NCBI GenBank assembly: GCA_021813025.1
Contig: JAKAME010000008.1
Span: 1-29,353 of the forward strand
Source: Microcaldota archaeon
GTDB taxonomy: Archaea; Micrarchaeota; Micrarchaeia; Anstonellales; Anstonellaceae
Length of the DNA: 29,353 bases
Direction: 5' to 3'
The position numbers were made by a program, and so were the translations under genes. Shown one piece after another: positions 7,781 to 16,476 of this stretch (the stretch's first letter is position 1; each line of letters opens with the position of its first letter). Below the pieces are notes generated by a model. That model ran no database searches, was not told the origin of the DNA, and worked only from the letters and a program-made list of their open reading frames with translations.

Positions 7781-10700
7781 ATGCTGCTCTTCGTCATTAA
7801 TATGGGGAGAGACTCCCAATCACTCCAGCATCCGAAAGAGGAGGTCCAAGAGCGGCTGTACGCCAAAATGGCGGCTAGTTTTCTGGCAAAGATTCCGGGT
7901 AATCTGCATGCCTTGCGCGAGGGCGGGTCGGAGGCCATCCCCATCCCGAATTTGATTCTGTCCGGCCTCAGCCCGGCGCAGCGCGAAGCCGCGTTTCGGG
8001 CAGCCATCGAATCCAATCCGGCCTATGCGGATTTTGCCGTCGCCCGGAACGAGCAGGGCCAGCTGATGGTCGTGCGCGCAACAACTTCCCGGCAGTTGAC
8101 CGAATCCCAAGGCTCCGAAACGCAAAAGAGCGCGCTGCCCCCGCTTCCGACCCCGTGGGAGTCGGAGACAAGCGGGACCAAGAAACCAAAGTCCGCGGGC
8201 AGGAAGACGCAAATCCCCCCATACGTCCGGATAGCGGACAGCATTTTGGGCAGCGCCCAGAGCCCGGAGGAGCAGAAGCGCCAGCTCGAGGCGTTGGCCC
8301 GGACGGCGGAGCCAAAGGTCACGGACGGGAAATACAAAAGCTCCGCCGCCCGCTATTATTACAGCGCCGCGCGGGCCATCGAGCTGCTGTATGTCAAAAA
8401 TGCGCAGGGCCAGCCCGTGCTGGGGGGCTCGCCGGACAGCGGGGCCCTTGACCGGCTGCCCTCGCTGGCCGCCATCGCGCGCGTAATCGCAATGAGCCGG
8501 CATGCCAACGCGGACCAGAAGGCTGGCCTTCTGCTTGAGCTTTCGCTGGACACCAGGCGCAAGGGCGGCGCGGACATCTATGGGAAGGAGATGGGGGGGC
8601 AAATGAGGTATCTGAGAGGCATTTGCGATTACCTGCAACGGGAAATCGCCAACAAATATACGCAGCTGAAGGCAGATTTGGAGCGGGATGCCAAGAACGA
8701 GTGGATGAAGGCCCGGGGCCGAGTCTTTGAAGACACGTTCGGCCTGTACGAGAGACCGAAATCCGTTATCGAGATACCCCAGAAGATGCCCGGCGGCCCC
8801 CTCTCGCCTTTCGCGCCCGAAAATCTCAAGAAGAACATGCCGGCCGGCATGCCGGAGCGCGTGCAATACCTTCTGGGGCTCGCCAACCAGCTCAATGCGG
8901 CGGAGGGCATGTACCGCATCAGGAGGGTGGAGGGCTATCTGACCAAAATGAAGGAGCATACATTCGAGTCCGACGGCGGGTTGCAGATGTATTGGAATGG
9001 GGATGCTGGCGTGAATGGAGATGTGGGCTTCTATCTGCTGAATTCCGCCATGGCCACCCAGCAGATGATAGACACCTACAAGCCCCGCGCCGGCGCTGAG
9101 AAGGGCGTGAAACGGCTTGAGGAGCTCAAGACAGGGTACCTGCAGCTGGAAAAGGACCTGCGGGCGGGCAAGAAGACGGCCGTTGAGGTGCTCTGGCGCA
9201 TCGCGGACATGCGCAAGGAATTTGACGGCACGCTGGAGAAAATGCCGATGGACATCTTCGTCAAGCAGGGCAAGGCCACGCTGCTGGGCATGGAGATTGA
9301 CAGCGAGGTCTTCCGCTGGCTGGTCATCAACAAACAATCCATCGCCGTGGTGGCCTTCACCGGGATGTCCCTCATCCCCGGCGGGCAGTTTGGTTCCGCC
9401 ATCGGCTTTGGCTATCTCGCCGCCCATGACATCTATGAAGGCATTCGCACCGGGGATGGCGAGCGGGTCGTGATGGGAGTGGCGATGGGCCTGCCGTTCT
9501 TGGGCGAGGCCATGCGCGCCGGCCGCCTGGGTGAAACGCTGATGACCAGCGGACGCTATGTGAGCGGCACCGGCCATACCATCATGTGGACCTTGATGGG
9601 GAAGGGCGCTTGGGAAATCTATCAGGGCATCGACAAGGGATATTACAGCATCAACACCGACTTGGGCGCCATCGGTGCGCTCATGGTGCCCATCGGCGCG
9701 GGCCGGGCGTCCAAAATCATGAAAAAAGGCAGGGGCGGCGCAGAAACAAAGACCGTGGAAACGAAGAACATGGAGGACGACAAGGCCGGCCCGGCGCTGA
9801 AAGCCCGCGAGGAGATGGTCGGCGGGACCGCCTCCAAGGGGCCGACCCCATATCGCAGCAAGCCGCTCGAGGAGATTGCGCAGAGGATGAGGGAGGAGAA
9901 AGGCGAGCAGCCGGCGCCCCCTGCCAGCTATCCGCTGGAGCTGGCGGGCATCCGAGCCGGGCTTGAGCAGATATATGTGCGGGAGGAAGCGGGCGGCGGG
10001 TCCTCTCGAACCATGCTGGGCATCTTTAACACCCTTGAGGCCGGAGTGCCGAAATACCTCAATACCACGGATTGGGTCGCCAAGACGGTGAGCGTGGACG
10101 GAACCGAGACCCTGCTCAGGAAAGGCCAGCCGCCCATGACCCTCAGGGAAGGGGACAAAATCTATTTCTCAAGCAAGACGGAGGATTTCAACAATTTCTC
10201 CAAGCCATACGGGCTTGAATACCGCGACGGCAGGCTGCGGGGATTCGCGGCGGCCAAAAAAACGATAGCGGGAATGAAACCCAAGCCAGGGCCCTTCGAA
10301 AGCCGATTCTGGCAGGCGAACGAGCTTGAGAAACTGGCGAAGAGCGACCCGCTTGTGCAGAAGTTCATCAACGAAAACCCGCGTGGCACGGGCTACGACC
10401 CGCGCACGGGGCTTCGCTACTCGATGGAGCGGCTTGCCGAGCGCGTGCCCCCCGAGCTTGTCGGCCGCGTGGTCCGCCTGATTGAAGGAAGGAGCACAAA
10501 ACAGGCAGAGAGTGTTGCGATGGAATTGACAGAGCTCTTGGAGAATTACCACGGGAAGGACGCAGAGGCGGTGCGAGAGAAAATCGTTGGAATGGTTGAA
10601 AACACGCCCAAAGGCGGGCAGATGGGCCTCATCGAAAACCTGCAAAAAATCCAGGAATACCTGCCGAACCAATACCCCGTCGAGGCAAGCGCCTTGTTTA

Positions 10701-13216
10701 GCGAAATTGTGCAGAATGCGGCCAAATGCGACCCTAAGTCCGTTCCCGGGCTCGTTGGAAAAGTGAGAGAGGACATCAACAACAGATGGGAACTTGATTT
10801 GAGCGCCAACCTGAGCGGAGTCTATGGAGCGGACCTCGCCAAAACAATCATCGAACAGACGCGGAAGGACAGTCCCGAGGACCTGCGGAAACTCCGGAAC
10901 CTGCTCATGGACCCGCGGACGCGGAAAGCCGCAGAAGGATACCCAAAACAGGTTCAGGAACGTTTCGTCAAGCGTATCTGTATCTACGTCAAGAGCAAGT
11001 GGGGGGATGAGGGGCTGGCCACCGAGTTCGTCCAAAGGATGCAGATGGATTCGGTCCGAAGCCTCCTCAGCGGGCTTGAGCCGGCCCAAGCGGAGAGATG
11101 GGTGGACGTGATATACAACCCTTATGCGTTTTATAATTCAGCCAAACTCGATGCGCTCTGCAGGGCCCTGACACGCGATGGGCGGGCGTCGGAGCTGACG
11201 GATGAGCAGATTGAACTCATTGGGAAGAATCTCAGCCACCTTCCAAAGCAAGTGCTGGACTCGCCCCTCTTTGAGCAGATGCTGGATGCCGCGAATGGAA
11301 ATCCGAAAACCATTGCTGAATCCTTGGACTGGCTCTACATCGTGGCAAGGGAAATAGCGCCGCCGGTGCCGGTCGCGCCGGTCGCCAGGGCGGATTGGGG
11401 GAGGGGACCGCGCCGCGTGCAGATGTTGGCGATGAGGGACAGCGAGATTCGGGCCATCTACCACCTCGTCCAGAAACAGGTGGGGCTGGATATGCCCGGT
11501 CTCGCCGGGCTCGGCCGAGCCGAGATGGAGGAGGCATACGGAGGGACGACCAGCATGGCCGTGAAGGCGTTTCTTCTTCTGGAACTCGGCAAGACCGATT
11601 ACCGCTACTGCTTGGAGCATGCCACGCCGCAGGACCTGAAGGCGTTCAATCGCATGGGCTTCAACAAACGCTATCAGGAATACCTTTTCCCCGACCCCCA
11701 GGTGCGCCAGAGGCTGGAGCAGCAGATTGAGGGGGGCGCCAACCTCCAAAAACTCGAAGAATGGAATCCCGGGCTTTCCCGCGACGACCTTCTCCAATAC
11801 TACGCGCTTCAGGCCGTGCGCCGGAACCCGGCCATGTCATACGAGGCGGAGAACCTCTTGGATTATGTGGAGATGACCGAAGCTGGGATTGCGGACCGGG
11901 TCGTGGATGGGCAGATGAACGGGATGCGGTCAGAGCCTTTCAGGGTGCCGGTTCTCAAGAAGCCGTATGAGATAGCGCAAAGCAGGCTGGATGAATACCG
12001 CCGCCTCGAGCTGGCCCCCCTTCCGGGGGATTACGCCCCGCAAAGCGCGATGGATGCGCTGGGCCGGGTGCCGGAACCCGTCCGAATCGGGCTGGAGTGG
12101 GAAAACGGCGCACCCCACTTCACGATGGACGGGGAGGTGTTCGCCGGTTTCGAAGCGTTTGAAAAAGGAGTGAGGGCGCGGGTGCCGGCCGGTTCGCCAG
12201 ATGCCAAAATGATTGACGGAAACCTCAAGGGAATCCAAAAAGAGATTGAACGCGCGGACAAAATTACCGACCCGGTCCGCCGGGAAGAGGCCCGGCGCCT
12301 GGCGCGGGAGAAGGCTGGGTCCGGGCTGGCTCGGGCGCTGGACCGGCTCCAGACGCAGCAGCCCATCAGCAGCGAGGACACGGGCCAGCTCCTGACCTAT
12401 TTCCTGACCCATGAATATCATGGCCGGCGGCTGGCAGACGTGTTTTTTGACCCCGGCGCGGGAGGAAAGGGCGTTCTGGCCGTCGCGAACACGACCAACC
12501 TCGTCCATGAGGTGTTTGGCATTCCATTCGGCGACCCGCGCCTGTCCAGCATCGAGAAAGCGTTCAGCCGCTACGCGAGCGAAAACCCCCAAAAGGCAGA
12601 ATCGGTGATGTGGGCGGAGCTGCGCGACCAACCGAAGAACCGGGCCAGCTTCGAGAAAAATGCCGTGCAGTCCAAGCAGGCGGAGCAGTACACGCTCGAA
12701 TTTCGGGGCAAGACGTTCGTGGACATCGCGTCCGTCTACCACAACGGGAGCTGCCTGGGGCAGGATGTCGAAGGGTTGTCGGCCCGGAACGTCCTGCTGG
12801 GCCGAATCGTCGATGCAGAAGGAGAGCAGGTCGGCTCGCTCGTCGTACAATATGACCAGAAGACGAACTCTCTCACGATTATAAATCTCGAACCCTCTGC
12901 GGCGCTGGACGGCAGGCATGGGCAGGAGAACATGAGGCGCCTGGTGTATTATGCGGTCGAGAACACGCGGGCGTTCGCCGAGCAGAACGGCATGACGCTT
13001 TTCGCCCATGAGGAGAGCGGCATGGTGGGGAGTTTCTCTAACAAGAAATCGGTTGCCGACGCGTTCGGCTCCCTCTATGGCCAGTTTGACAGCGGCGTGC
13101 AGGAGTACGGGGACCCGGCATCAATCGGCGGTTACCAGTTCGAGAGGGGCAAACCTCTCCCTCCTCCGAGCGCGGGCGCGGTGAGAGAGTATGGAGAGGT
13201 GAAAGAAACCCGGTAG
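7781..13216 (+). CDS. Giant multi-domain protein (1,811 aa), unknown function
   Basis: An uninterrupted, unrecognised 1,811-aa protein. There is no signal peptide. Residues about 1-330 are helical with a Pro/Ser/Lys-rich linker. Residues about 520-650 hold hydrophobic Gly-rich segments (AFTGMSLIPGGQFGSAIGF, GAIGALMVPIGAGRASK) like the hydrophobic helices before toxin domains of polymorphic toxins. About 743-800 there is a short beta stretch ending LREGDKIYFSS that recalls an FHA domain. Residues about 900-1300 resemble HEAT-like helical repeats. The C-terminal part (about 1640-1775) has a strand-helix pattern (VGSLVVQYD, LTIINLEPS, then the helix at RRLVYYAVENTRAFAEQNG) faintly like a GNAT fold. 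All domain hints are inference. The start is set by the TATA box. The N-terminus MLLFVIN is a distant match to the MxVFQ genes downstream. Confidence 0.85.
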   Translation: MLLFVINMGRDSQSLQHPKEEVQERLYAKMAASFLAKIPGNLHALREGGSEAIPIPNLILSGLSPAQREAAFRAAIESNPAYADFAVARNEQGQLMVVRATTSRQLTESQGSETQKSALPPLPTPWESETSGTKKPKSAGRKTQIPPYVRIADSILGSAQSPEEQKRQLEALARTAEPKVTDGKYKSSAARYYYSAARAIELLYVKNAQGQPVLGGSPDSGALDRLPSLAAIARVIAMSRHANADQKAGLLLELSLDTRRKGGADIYGKEMGGQMRYLRGICDYLQREIANKYTQLKADLERDAKNEWMKARGRVFEDTFGLYERPKSVIEIPQKMPGGPLSPFAPENLKKNMPAGMPERVQYLLGLANQLNAAEGMYRIRRVEGYLTKMKEHTFESDGGLQMYWNGDAGVNGDVGFYLLNSAMATQQMIDTYKPRAGAEKGVKRLEELKTGYLQLEKDLRAGKKTAVEVLWRIADMRKEFDGTLEKMPMDIFVKQGKATLLGMEIDSEVFRWLVINKQSIAVVAFTGMSLIPGGQFGSAIGFGYLAAHDIYEGIRTGDGERVVMGVAMGLPFLGEAMRAGRLGETLMTSGRYVSGTGHTIMWTLMGKGAWEIYQGIDKGYYSINTDLGAIGALMVPIGAGRASKIMKKGRGGAETKTVETKNMEDDKAGPALKAREEMVGGTASKGPTPYRSKPLEEIAQRMREEKGEQPAPPASYPLELAGIRAGLEQIYVREEAGGGSSRTMLGIFNTLEAGVPKYLNTTDWVAKTVSVDGTETLLRKGQPPMTLREGDKIYFSSKTEDFNNFSKPYGLEYRDGRLRGFAAAKKTIAGMKPKPGPFESRFWQANELEKLAKSDPLVQKFINENPRGTGYDPRTGLRYSMERLAERVPPELVGRVVRLIEGRSTKQAESVAMELTELLENYHGKDAEAVREKIVGMVENTPKGGQMGLIENLQKIQEYLPNQYPVEASALFSEIVQNAAKCDPKSVPGLVGKVREDINNRWELDLSANLSGVYGADLAKTIIEQTRKDSPEDLRKLRNLLMDPRTRKAAEGYPKQVQERFVKRICIYVKSKWGDEGLATEFVQRMQMDSVRSLLSGLEPAQAERWVDVIYNPYAFYNSAKLDALCRALTRDGRASELTDEQIELIGKNLSHLPKQVLDSPLFEQMLDAANGNPKTIAESLDWLYIVAREIAPPVPVAPVARADWGRGPRRVQMLAMRDSEIRAIYHLVQKQVGLDMPGLAGLGRAEMEEAYGGTTSMAVKAFLLLELGKTDYRYCLEHATPQDLKAFNRMGFNKRYQEYLFPDPQVRQRLEQQIEGGANLQKLEEWNPGLSRDDLLQYYALQAVRRNPAMSYEAENLLDYVEMTEAGIADRVVDGQMNGMRSEPFRVPVLKKPYEIAQSRLDEYRRLELAPLPGDYAPQSAMDALGRVPEPVRIGLEWENGAPHFTMDGEVFAGFEAFEKGVRARVPAGSPDAKMIDGNLKGIQKEIERADKITDPVRREEARRLAREKAGSGLARALDRLQTQQPISSEDTGQLLTYFLTHEYHGRRLADVFFDPGAGGKGVLAVANTTNLVHEVFGIPFGDPRLSSIEKAFSRYASENPQKAESVMWAELRDQPKNRASFEKNAVQSKQAEQYTLEFRGKTFVDIASVYHNGSCLGQDVEGLSARNVLLGRIVDAEGEQVGSLVVQYDQKTNSLTIINLEPSAALDGRHGQENMRRLVYYAVENTRAFAEQNGMTLFAHEESGMVGSFSNKKSVADAFGSLYGQFDSGVQEYGDPASIGGYQFERGKPLPPPSAGAVREYGEVKETR

Positions 13217-13324
13217 GGGCCCCGACTCCGCATGAGTGGGCGCTTCGCTCACTTTATTGTTGTGTTTCCGCCACAGAAGCCATTTCTTCCGCTTTTTCCC
13301 AATTTTATTTCACGGCCCGCTCAA

Positions 13325-13411
13325 TCAGCGCGCGCGCATCGCCGCAGCCACATAGCGGCTGCCTACAGGAGTTATGAGAAGGTGCGCGCCTGCGGACGCA
13401 TGAGCGGCATG
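13325..13411 (-). pseudogene. Relic of a phosphohexomutase (PMM/PGM) homologue
   Basis: Read on the minus strand from 13393, 22 codons give AGAHLLITPVGSRYVAAAMR and AR, followed by TGA at 13325-13327. This matches residues 317-338 of the intact mutase (18305-19747) with one conservative change (I to M). Seven further differences are all synonymous third-position changes. Weaker similarity runs up to about 13411. Just beyond the stop, in another frame, ALIERAVK followed by TAA resembles a mutase C-terminus, as if an internal deletion had joined two parts. It is too short to be functional. Confidence 0.75.
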
Positions 13412-13432
13412 AATTGGTGGTGCCTATGGGGG

Positions 13433-13442
13433 ATATTTTAAA
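13433..13442 (+). promoter_or_regulatory. TATA box of the 13477 gene
   Basis: ATATTTTAAA is placed so that a transcript would start near 13464, giving a leader of about 12 nt that contains GGTGAA ahead of the ATG at 13477. Confidence 0.5.
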
Positions 13443-13476
13443 TTTAGGCGTTAAATAACACATATTGGTGAACGAC

Positions 13477-14259
13477 ATGCCGGTTTTGATGCAGGACCAG
13501 AAGGCCGGAGTGAATGCCTTTTCCGCCGAAAAGCCGCTTGAGGAAAATAAGACTGTATCGGCATCCAGCATGAAAGAGGTCGGACAGATAGTGGGTTCCG
13601 TTCTTGCAAAGCCCCCGGACAATAAAAAGGTGACCGAAGAGTGGACCACCCACCGAGGTTTGCTTATTTTTGTAAAATATGCGGAGGGCGCTGAGCGTTC
13701 GGACAAAGCCGTGTCTGGGGAATTGGAGATTTACGCTGGAAACGACTACCGCGCATATCGGGATGATAACGCGGATTATGAACATCGCCCTGACAATAAT
13801 GGCCGGATATGCAGAAAAGCCGAACCCGGAGAAAAACCGGATGCAAAAGCCTACGACACGTATGGTCATGAGAACTATGACGTTGGCATCAAATTTGTTG
13901 AACCTGACTGCAAAATCAGCTTCACTGCAAAAGACGACGGACTCCAGATTGCAGGCGTTGATGTAGGGTCCGCCTTAAAAGAGATGGTCAACCAGATTGA
14001 AGTTGAATTTCTAAATGCAGGGAAACGCTTGGATTCGGCGTATCGCAACAACATTGCTGTGAGTATCATGGATGGCGAAAGCAATGCGCCCACATATTCC
14101 AACGTGCAGGCAGTGGGCCCGCTTTTTCATGGCAACATACCGGTTGGCGGCCAGACCGTTGAGGCGATTGAAAGCGGCAGCGGCCAGACTGTCTTTAAAT
14201 GGATGCTTGGCTCCAGAGACTTCACTTATGAAAATTGGTCCATAGAGAGGAAAAAGTGA
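13477..14259 (+). CDS. Unknown cytoplasmic protein, variant member of the MxVFQ gene group
   Basis: A 260-aa protein of no recognised family, without signal peptide or membrane segment. It begins MPVLMQDQKAG; with one extra residue this lines up with the M-[LF]-V-F-Q-[EG] start of the next genes. A central acidic, Tyr/Asp-rich stretch (AGNDYRAYRDDNADYEHRP) and alternating beta-strand patterns follow. The ATG at 13477 has GGTGAA upstream; the frame opens with a GTG at 13465, near the predicted transcript start. The gene has a less G+C-rich composition than its surroundings and is the first of three co-directional genes with gaps of 10 and 15 nt, probably one operon. Confidence 0.8.
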   Translation: MPVLMQDQKAGVNAFSAEKPLEENKTVSASSMKEVGQIVGSVLAKPPDNKKVTEEWTTHRGLLIFVKYAEGAERSDKAVSGELEIYAGNDYRAYRDDNADYEHRPDNNGRICRKAEPGEKPDAKAYDTYGHENYDVGIKFVEPDCKISFTAKDDGLQIAGVDVGSALKEMVNQIEVEFLNAGKRLDSAYRNNIAVSIMDGESNAPTYSNVQAVGPLFHGNIPVGGQTVEAIESGSGQTVFKWMLGSRDFTYENWSIERKK

Positions 14260-14287
14260 GGGTGATGTCGTGTTTGTGTTTCAGGAG
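14258..14287 (+). repeat. Shared start cassette, copy 1
   Basis: A GGTGAT Shine-Dalgarno 5 nt before a GTG start, then codons for MFVFQE with the common core TTTCAGG. It is one of four near-identical start regions in this block. Confidence 0.7.
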
Positions 14288-15097
14288 ACCGTGAACAAAC
14301 TTTCTCCATCCAAGGAATCAAACAGGACTATTTTCTCAGTGGCCAACGAAATGATCGCCAAGTATGGATTGAGTATAGGGTATTATCAGAATCCCGATCT
14401 AGGGGAAACTAAAAATGCGATAGCCATCAGCAATCGTAATGGATACCAACTCGAATTTTATCTGGGGCCGAATATCACCTCGATAAGCGCGGAACTGACG
14501 AACACAGGGTTTATTCTGCACGCCAGCCAAAGCGGAAAAAGGTATGACTATGAAGTCAATGTGCTTGACATGGGCAGAATCATAGAAATCGTTAATCCCG
14601 ACCAAAGAATGGAGATTGACGACAAGAACTGGTATGGAGATTCCAACAAATATGTCCGAAGCACGCAATACAGGCATCGTGCATATCTGATCAACAAACT
14701 GACCATGGAGGGCATGAGATACTTGCTCGGAAAGATAGGCCGGATTGACCAAGATCCGGATCTTTTTGTTAAAAACGAATTTGGGCGGGAGTTCATAAGT
14801 GGCTTTGGAGGGGAGAAGTTTGGAAGCATATACAAGATGCTCTATGGCGAAGGCGAAGGCAAAAATCTGAATTTTTCGATACCCATGGGCGGGACACTAT
14901 ATGCCAATATCGGGAATGAGGTGAAGCAGTCCGATGAATTTAGAAGGGATCACCGGCCGAGAAATCCTAAAGAAGAAGGGAAAGACTATCTTGTAGGGGA
15001 ACTGAACCTTTTTATTGGAACTCCTCCGAGTGGAATTGGCGGGACGTCAAACTGGATATTTGGGCCGCACAAGATGACCGGAGAATTCTCCCATTAG
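14270..15097 (+). CDS. Unknown protein with MFVFQE N-terminus
   Basis: A 275-aa protein of no recognised family, predicted soluble with mixed alpha/beta content. It starts at GTG, set by GGTGAT 5 nt upstream and by alignment of the first six codons with the genes starting at 15113, 16381 and 18267. Beyond the N-terminus no clear similarity to those proteins is seen. Segments such as EINPD-like IVNPDQRMEIDDKNWYGD and the Gly-rich ISGFGGEKFGSIYKMLYGEG are notable but uninformative. It lies 10 nt after the preceding gene and 15 nt before the next, so it is probably co-transcribed. Confidence 0.8.
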   Translation: MFVFQETVNKLSPSKESNRTIFSVANEMIAKYGLSIGYYQNPDLGETKNAIAISNRNGYQLEFYLGPNITSISAELTNTGFILHASQSGKRYDYEVNVLDMGRIIEIVNPDQRMEIDDKNWYGDSNKYVRSTQYRHRAYLINKLTMEGMRYLLGKIGRIDQDPDLFVKNEFGREFISGFGGEKFGSIYKMLYGEGEGKNLNFSIPMGGTLYANIGNEVKQSDEFRRDHRPRNPKEEGKDYLVGELNLFIGTPPSGIGGTSNWIFGPHKMTGEFSH

Positions 15098-15101
15098 AAT
15101 T

Positions 15102-15130
15102 GAGGTGATGCAATGTTGGTGTTTCAGGGC
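15102..15130 (+). repeat. Shared start cassette, copy 2
   Basis: GAGGTGAT, then an ATG 5 nt after GGTG, then codons for MLVFQG with the TTTCAGG core. Confidence 0.7.
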
Positions 15131-15652
15131 TTGGACAGCTTAAAAACAGCAGAAAAACCTCTTTTGGAAGAGCGGAAGCAAAACTTCGGAGCCAGACAAA
15201 TGCAAGAATTGCTTAAGCCGTTTCTCTCCAATCCGGATGCGATTGCCTTGCTGAAATCAGGGGAGACACTGACACTTTTCTCTGGGACGGTAAATAAAAA
15301 ACCGTTTACCTACCTCACCACCACGCCGGGTGCAGGTCTGGGTTCTCTTGAAGAGGGTGGGAAAGCATTTTGCATATATGCTGGAAAGCTCGATGAAGTC
15401 GTAGAAGTTGCTCTTATACCTGGATTTGTAGGGGGCGAACACCGGTTTGGGCTGAAAAATGGATCAGCTATCCACGGACAACAGGTACACGACTCTATTT
15501 CTGCAGTCGCATATATCTCGACCAGAGAGCCCGAGGGAGAATTCGGCGAGGGGAAAGCCATACGCGTCGAACTCAATCCACCCAACACCGCATTTGAAAA
15601 GTTCTCGGTGCAATGCAAAGATATCGACCTACCAAAGCGATTCGTTCGATAG
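15113..15652 (+). CDS. Unknown protein with MLVFQG N-terminus
   Basis: A 179-aa soluble protein of no recognised family. A helical N-terminal third is followed by beta-rich sequence (TLTLFSGTVNKKPFTYLTTT, AFCIYAGKLDEVVEVALIPG). The arrangement faintly resembles the convergent gene at 15713-16381 (helical N-terminus, then a Gly-rich beta part), so they may be remote paralogues; this is inference. Its C-terminus, VELNPPNTAFEKFSVQC, is echoed by a decayed copy immediately after the stop codon. The start is supported by a perfect GAGGTGAT. Confidence 0.8.
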   Translation: MLVFQGLDSLKTAEKPLLEERKQNFGARQMQELLKPFLSNPDAIALLKSGETLTLFSGTVNKKPFTYLTTTPGAGLGSLEEGGKAFCIYAGKLDEVVEVALIPGFVGGEHRFGLKNGSAIHGQQVHDSISAVAYISTREPEGEFGEGKAIRVELNPPNTAFEKFSVQCKDIDLPKRFVR

Positions 15653-15712
15653 CGATAGGAATTGAACTCGATCCATCCCACATTTGAAAAGCTGTCTGTA
15701 AACACAATGCCC
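15653..15712 (+). pseudogene. Decayed copy of the 3' end of the preceding gene
   Basis: Bases 15656-15705 align with about 15561-15615, with shared blocks GAACTC, ATCCA, CCCA and CATTTGAAAAG. In translation, IELDPSH and TFEKLSV correspond to VELNPPN and AFEKFSV of the intact gene, with a small deletion and frame change. It looks like the remnant of a tandem paralogue or of the gene's original 3' end. Confidence 0.5.
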
Positions 15713-16381
15713 CTACTTAACTTTTGGGACTGCTATATACATCGTCCATGGACCTTCCTGAAATTCTGTTGCTTGAATTTCTTGCTCAATAATAGTATAA
15801 TTACCCTTTTTGACATCGTCAAGCTGTTTCCGGAGCATATCCTTATCGTGGCTGAAGTATACGTTCTGGACATTGAGCATTGGGGGGCTTCCCAGGGCAT
15901 CGGTGATAAATATCTGCGTGATTGGCGTCGTAGACTCTTTTGTATGTGCACACGAAGACCTTGGCTCCTTATCCCGAACTGTTGATGCCGCAAAATCAGT
16001 AAAATCCAGAAAAGCCTCATTAAGGACAACATAAGGTTTTTTGTCCAAGTTAAGCGAATAAACATGGCAGTTACTATGCGGCACAATTCCAAATGCGTCC
16101 ATTCCTGGCCCGACTAAACACCCCCCGCCGGTGGTGACAGCAAAAAAAACGTTGCCGTTTTCACTTGCCATGATTTGACCTACCCCGACTCTATGCGAAC
16201 TGAGGCGGTAATAACTTGCCAAATCCAGAATAGTGCCTTTGGTCAAGGCGGCGATGGCGGATTGCAGCTGTTTCCTTGGTACTTTGAGTGGTTCATTTTC
16301 TGAGAGCGATTTCTCTACTTTGCTTTTGATGTTATCAAGTGCCCTATCTCCTAGATTTCTAATCTCCTGAAAGACAAACAA
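15713..16381 (-). CDS. Unknown protein with (M)FVFQE N-terminus, TTG start
   Basis: A 222-aa soluble protein of no recognised family. The frame is open to 16570, but the start is placed at TTG 16381: GGTGGTCAA precedes it, and the encoded (M)FVFQEI matches the other three genes. A TATA box at 16409-16418 agrees. A helical N-terminal third is followed by strands (NVFFAVTTGGGCLVGPG, CHVYSLNLDKKPYVVLNEAF). It converges on the 15113 gene across the relic segment. Using an ATG upstream would add unrelated sequence and bypass the promoter. Confidence 0.75.
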   Translation of the reverse strand: MFVFQEIRNLGDRALDNIKSKVEKSLSENEPLKVPRKQLQSAIAALTKGTILDLASYYRLSSHRVGVGQIMASENGNVFFAVTTGGGCLVGPGMDAFGIVPHSNCHVYSLNLDKKPYVVLNEAFLDFTDFAASTVRDKEPRSSCAHTKESTTPITQIFITDALGSPPMLNVQNVYFSHDKDMLRKQLDDVKKGNYTIIEQEIQATEFQEGPWTMYIAVPKVK

Positions 16382-16392
16382 TTGACCACCAA
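16364..16392 (-). repeat. Shared start cassette, copy 3
   Basis: GGTGGT 5 nt before a TTG start, then codons for (M)FVFQE with the TTTCAGG core. Confidence 0.65.
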
Positions 16393-16408
16393 AGAGCAAA
16401 TGAGGGCA

Positions 16409-16418
16409 ATAAATATAT
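16409..16418 (-). promoter_or_regulatory. TATA box of the TTG-start gene
   Basis: The AT-rich AATAAATATATAAC block (plus strand) is about 33 nt upstream of the TTG start, giving a leader of about 8 nt that holds the Shine-Dalgarno. Confidence 0.5.
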
Positions 16419-16476
16419 AACATTAGCCCGCTCGTGGGTGCTGCCAAAGCTCCTGTTCCCCAGGAGCTTGCGCCGC

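Noticed and set aside
7820..9577. Long antisense frame (585 codons) inside the giant gene
   Set aside because: It is a shadow of a G+C-rich coding region; no start signals or family motifs, and the sense frame is continuous for 1,811 codons.
11930..13009. Antisense frame of 359 codons in the giant gene
   Set aside because: Same reason: composition-driven shadow with no promoter or motif.
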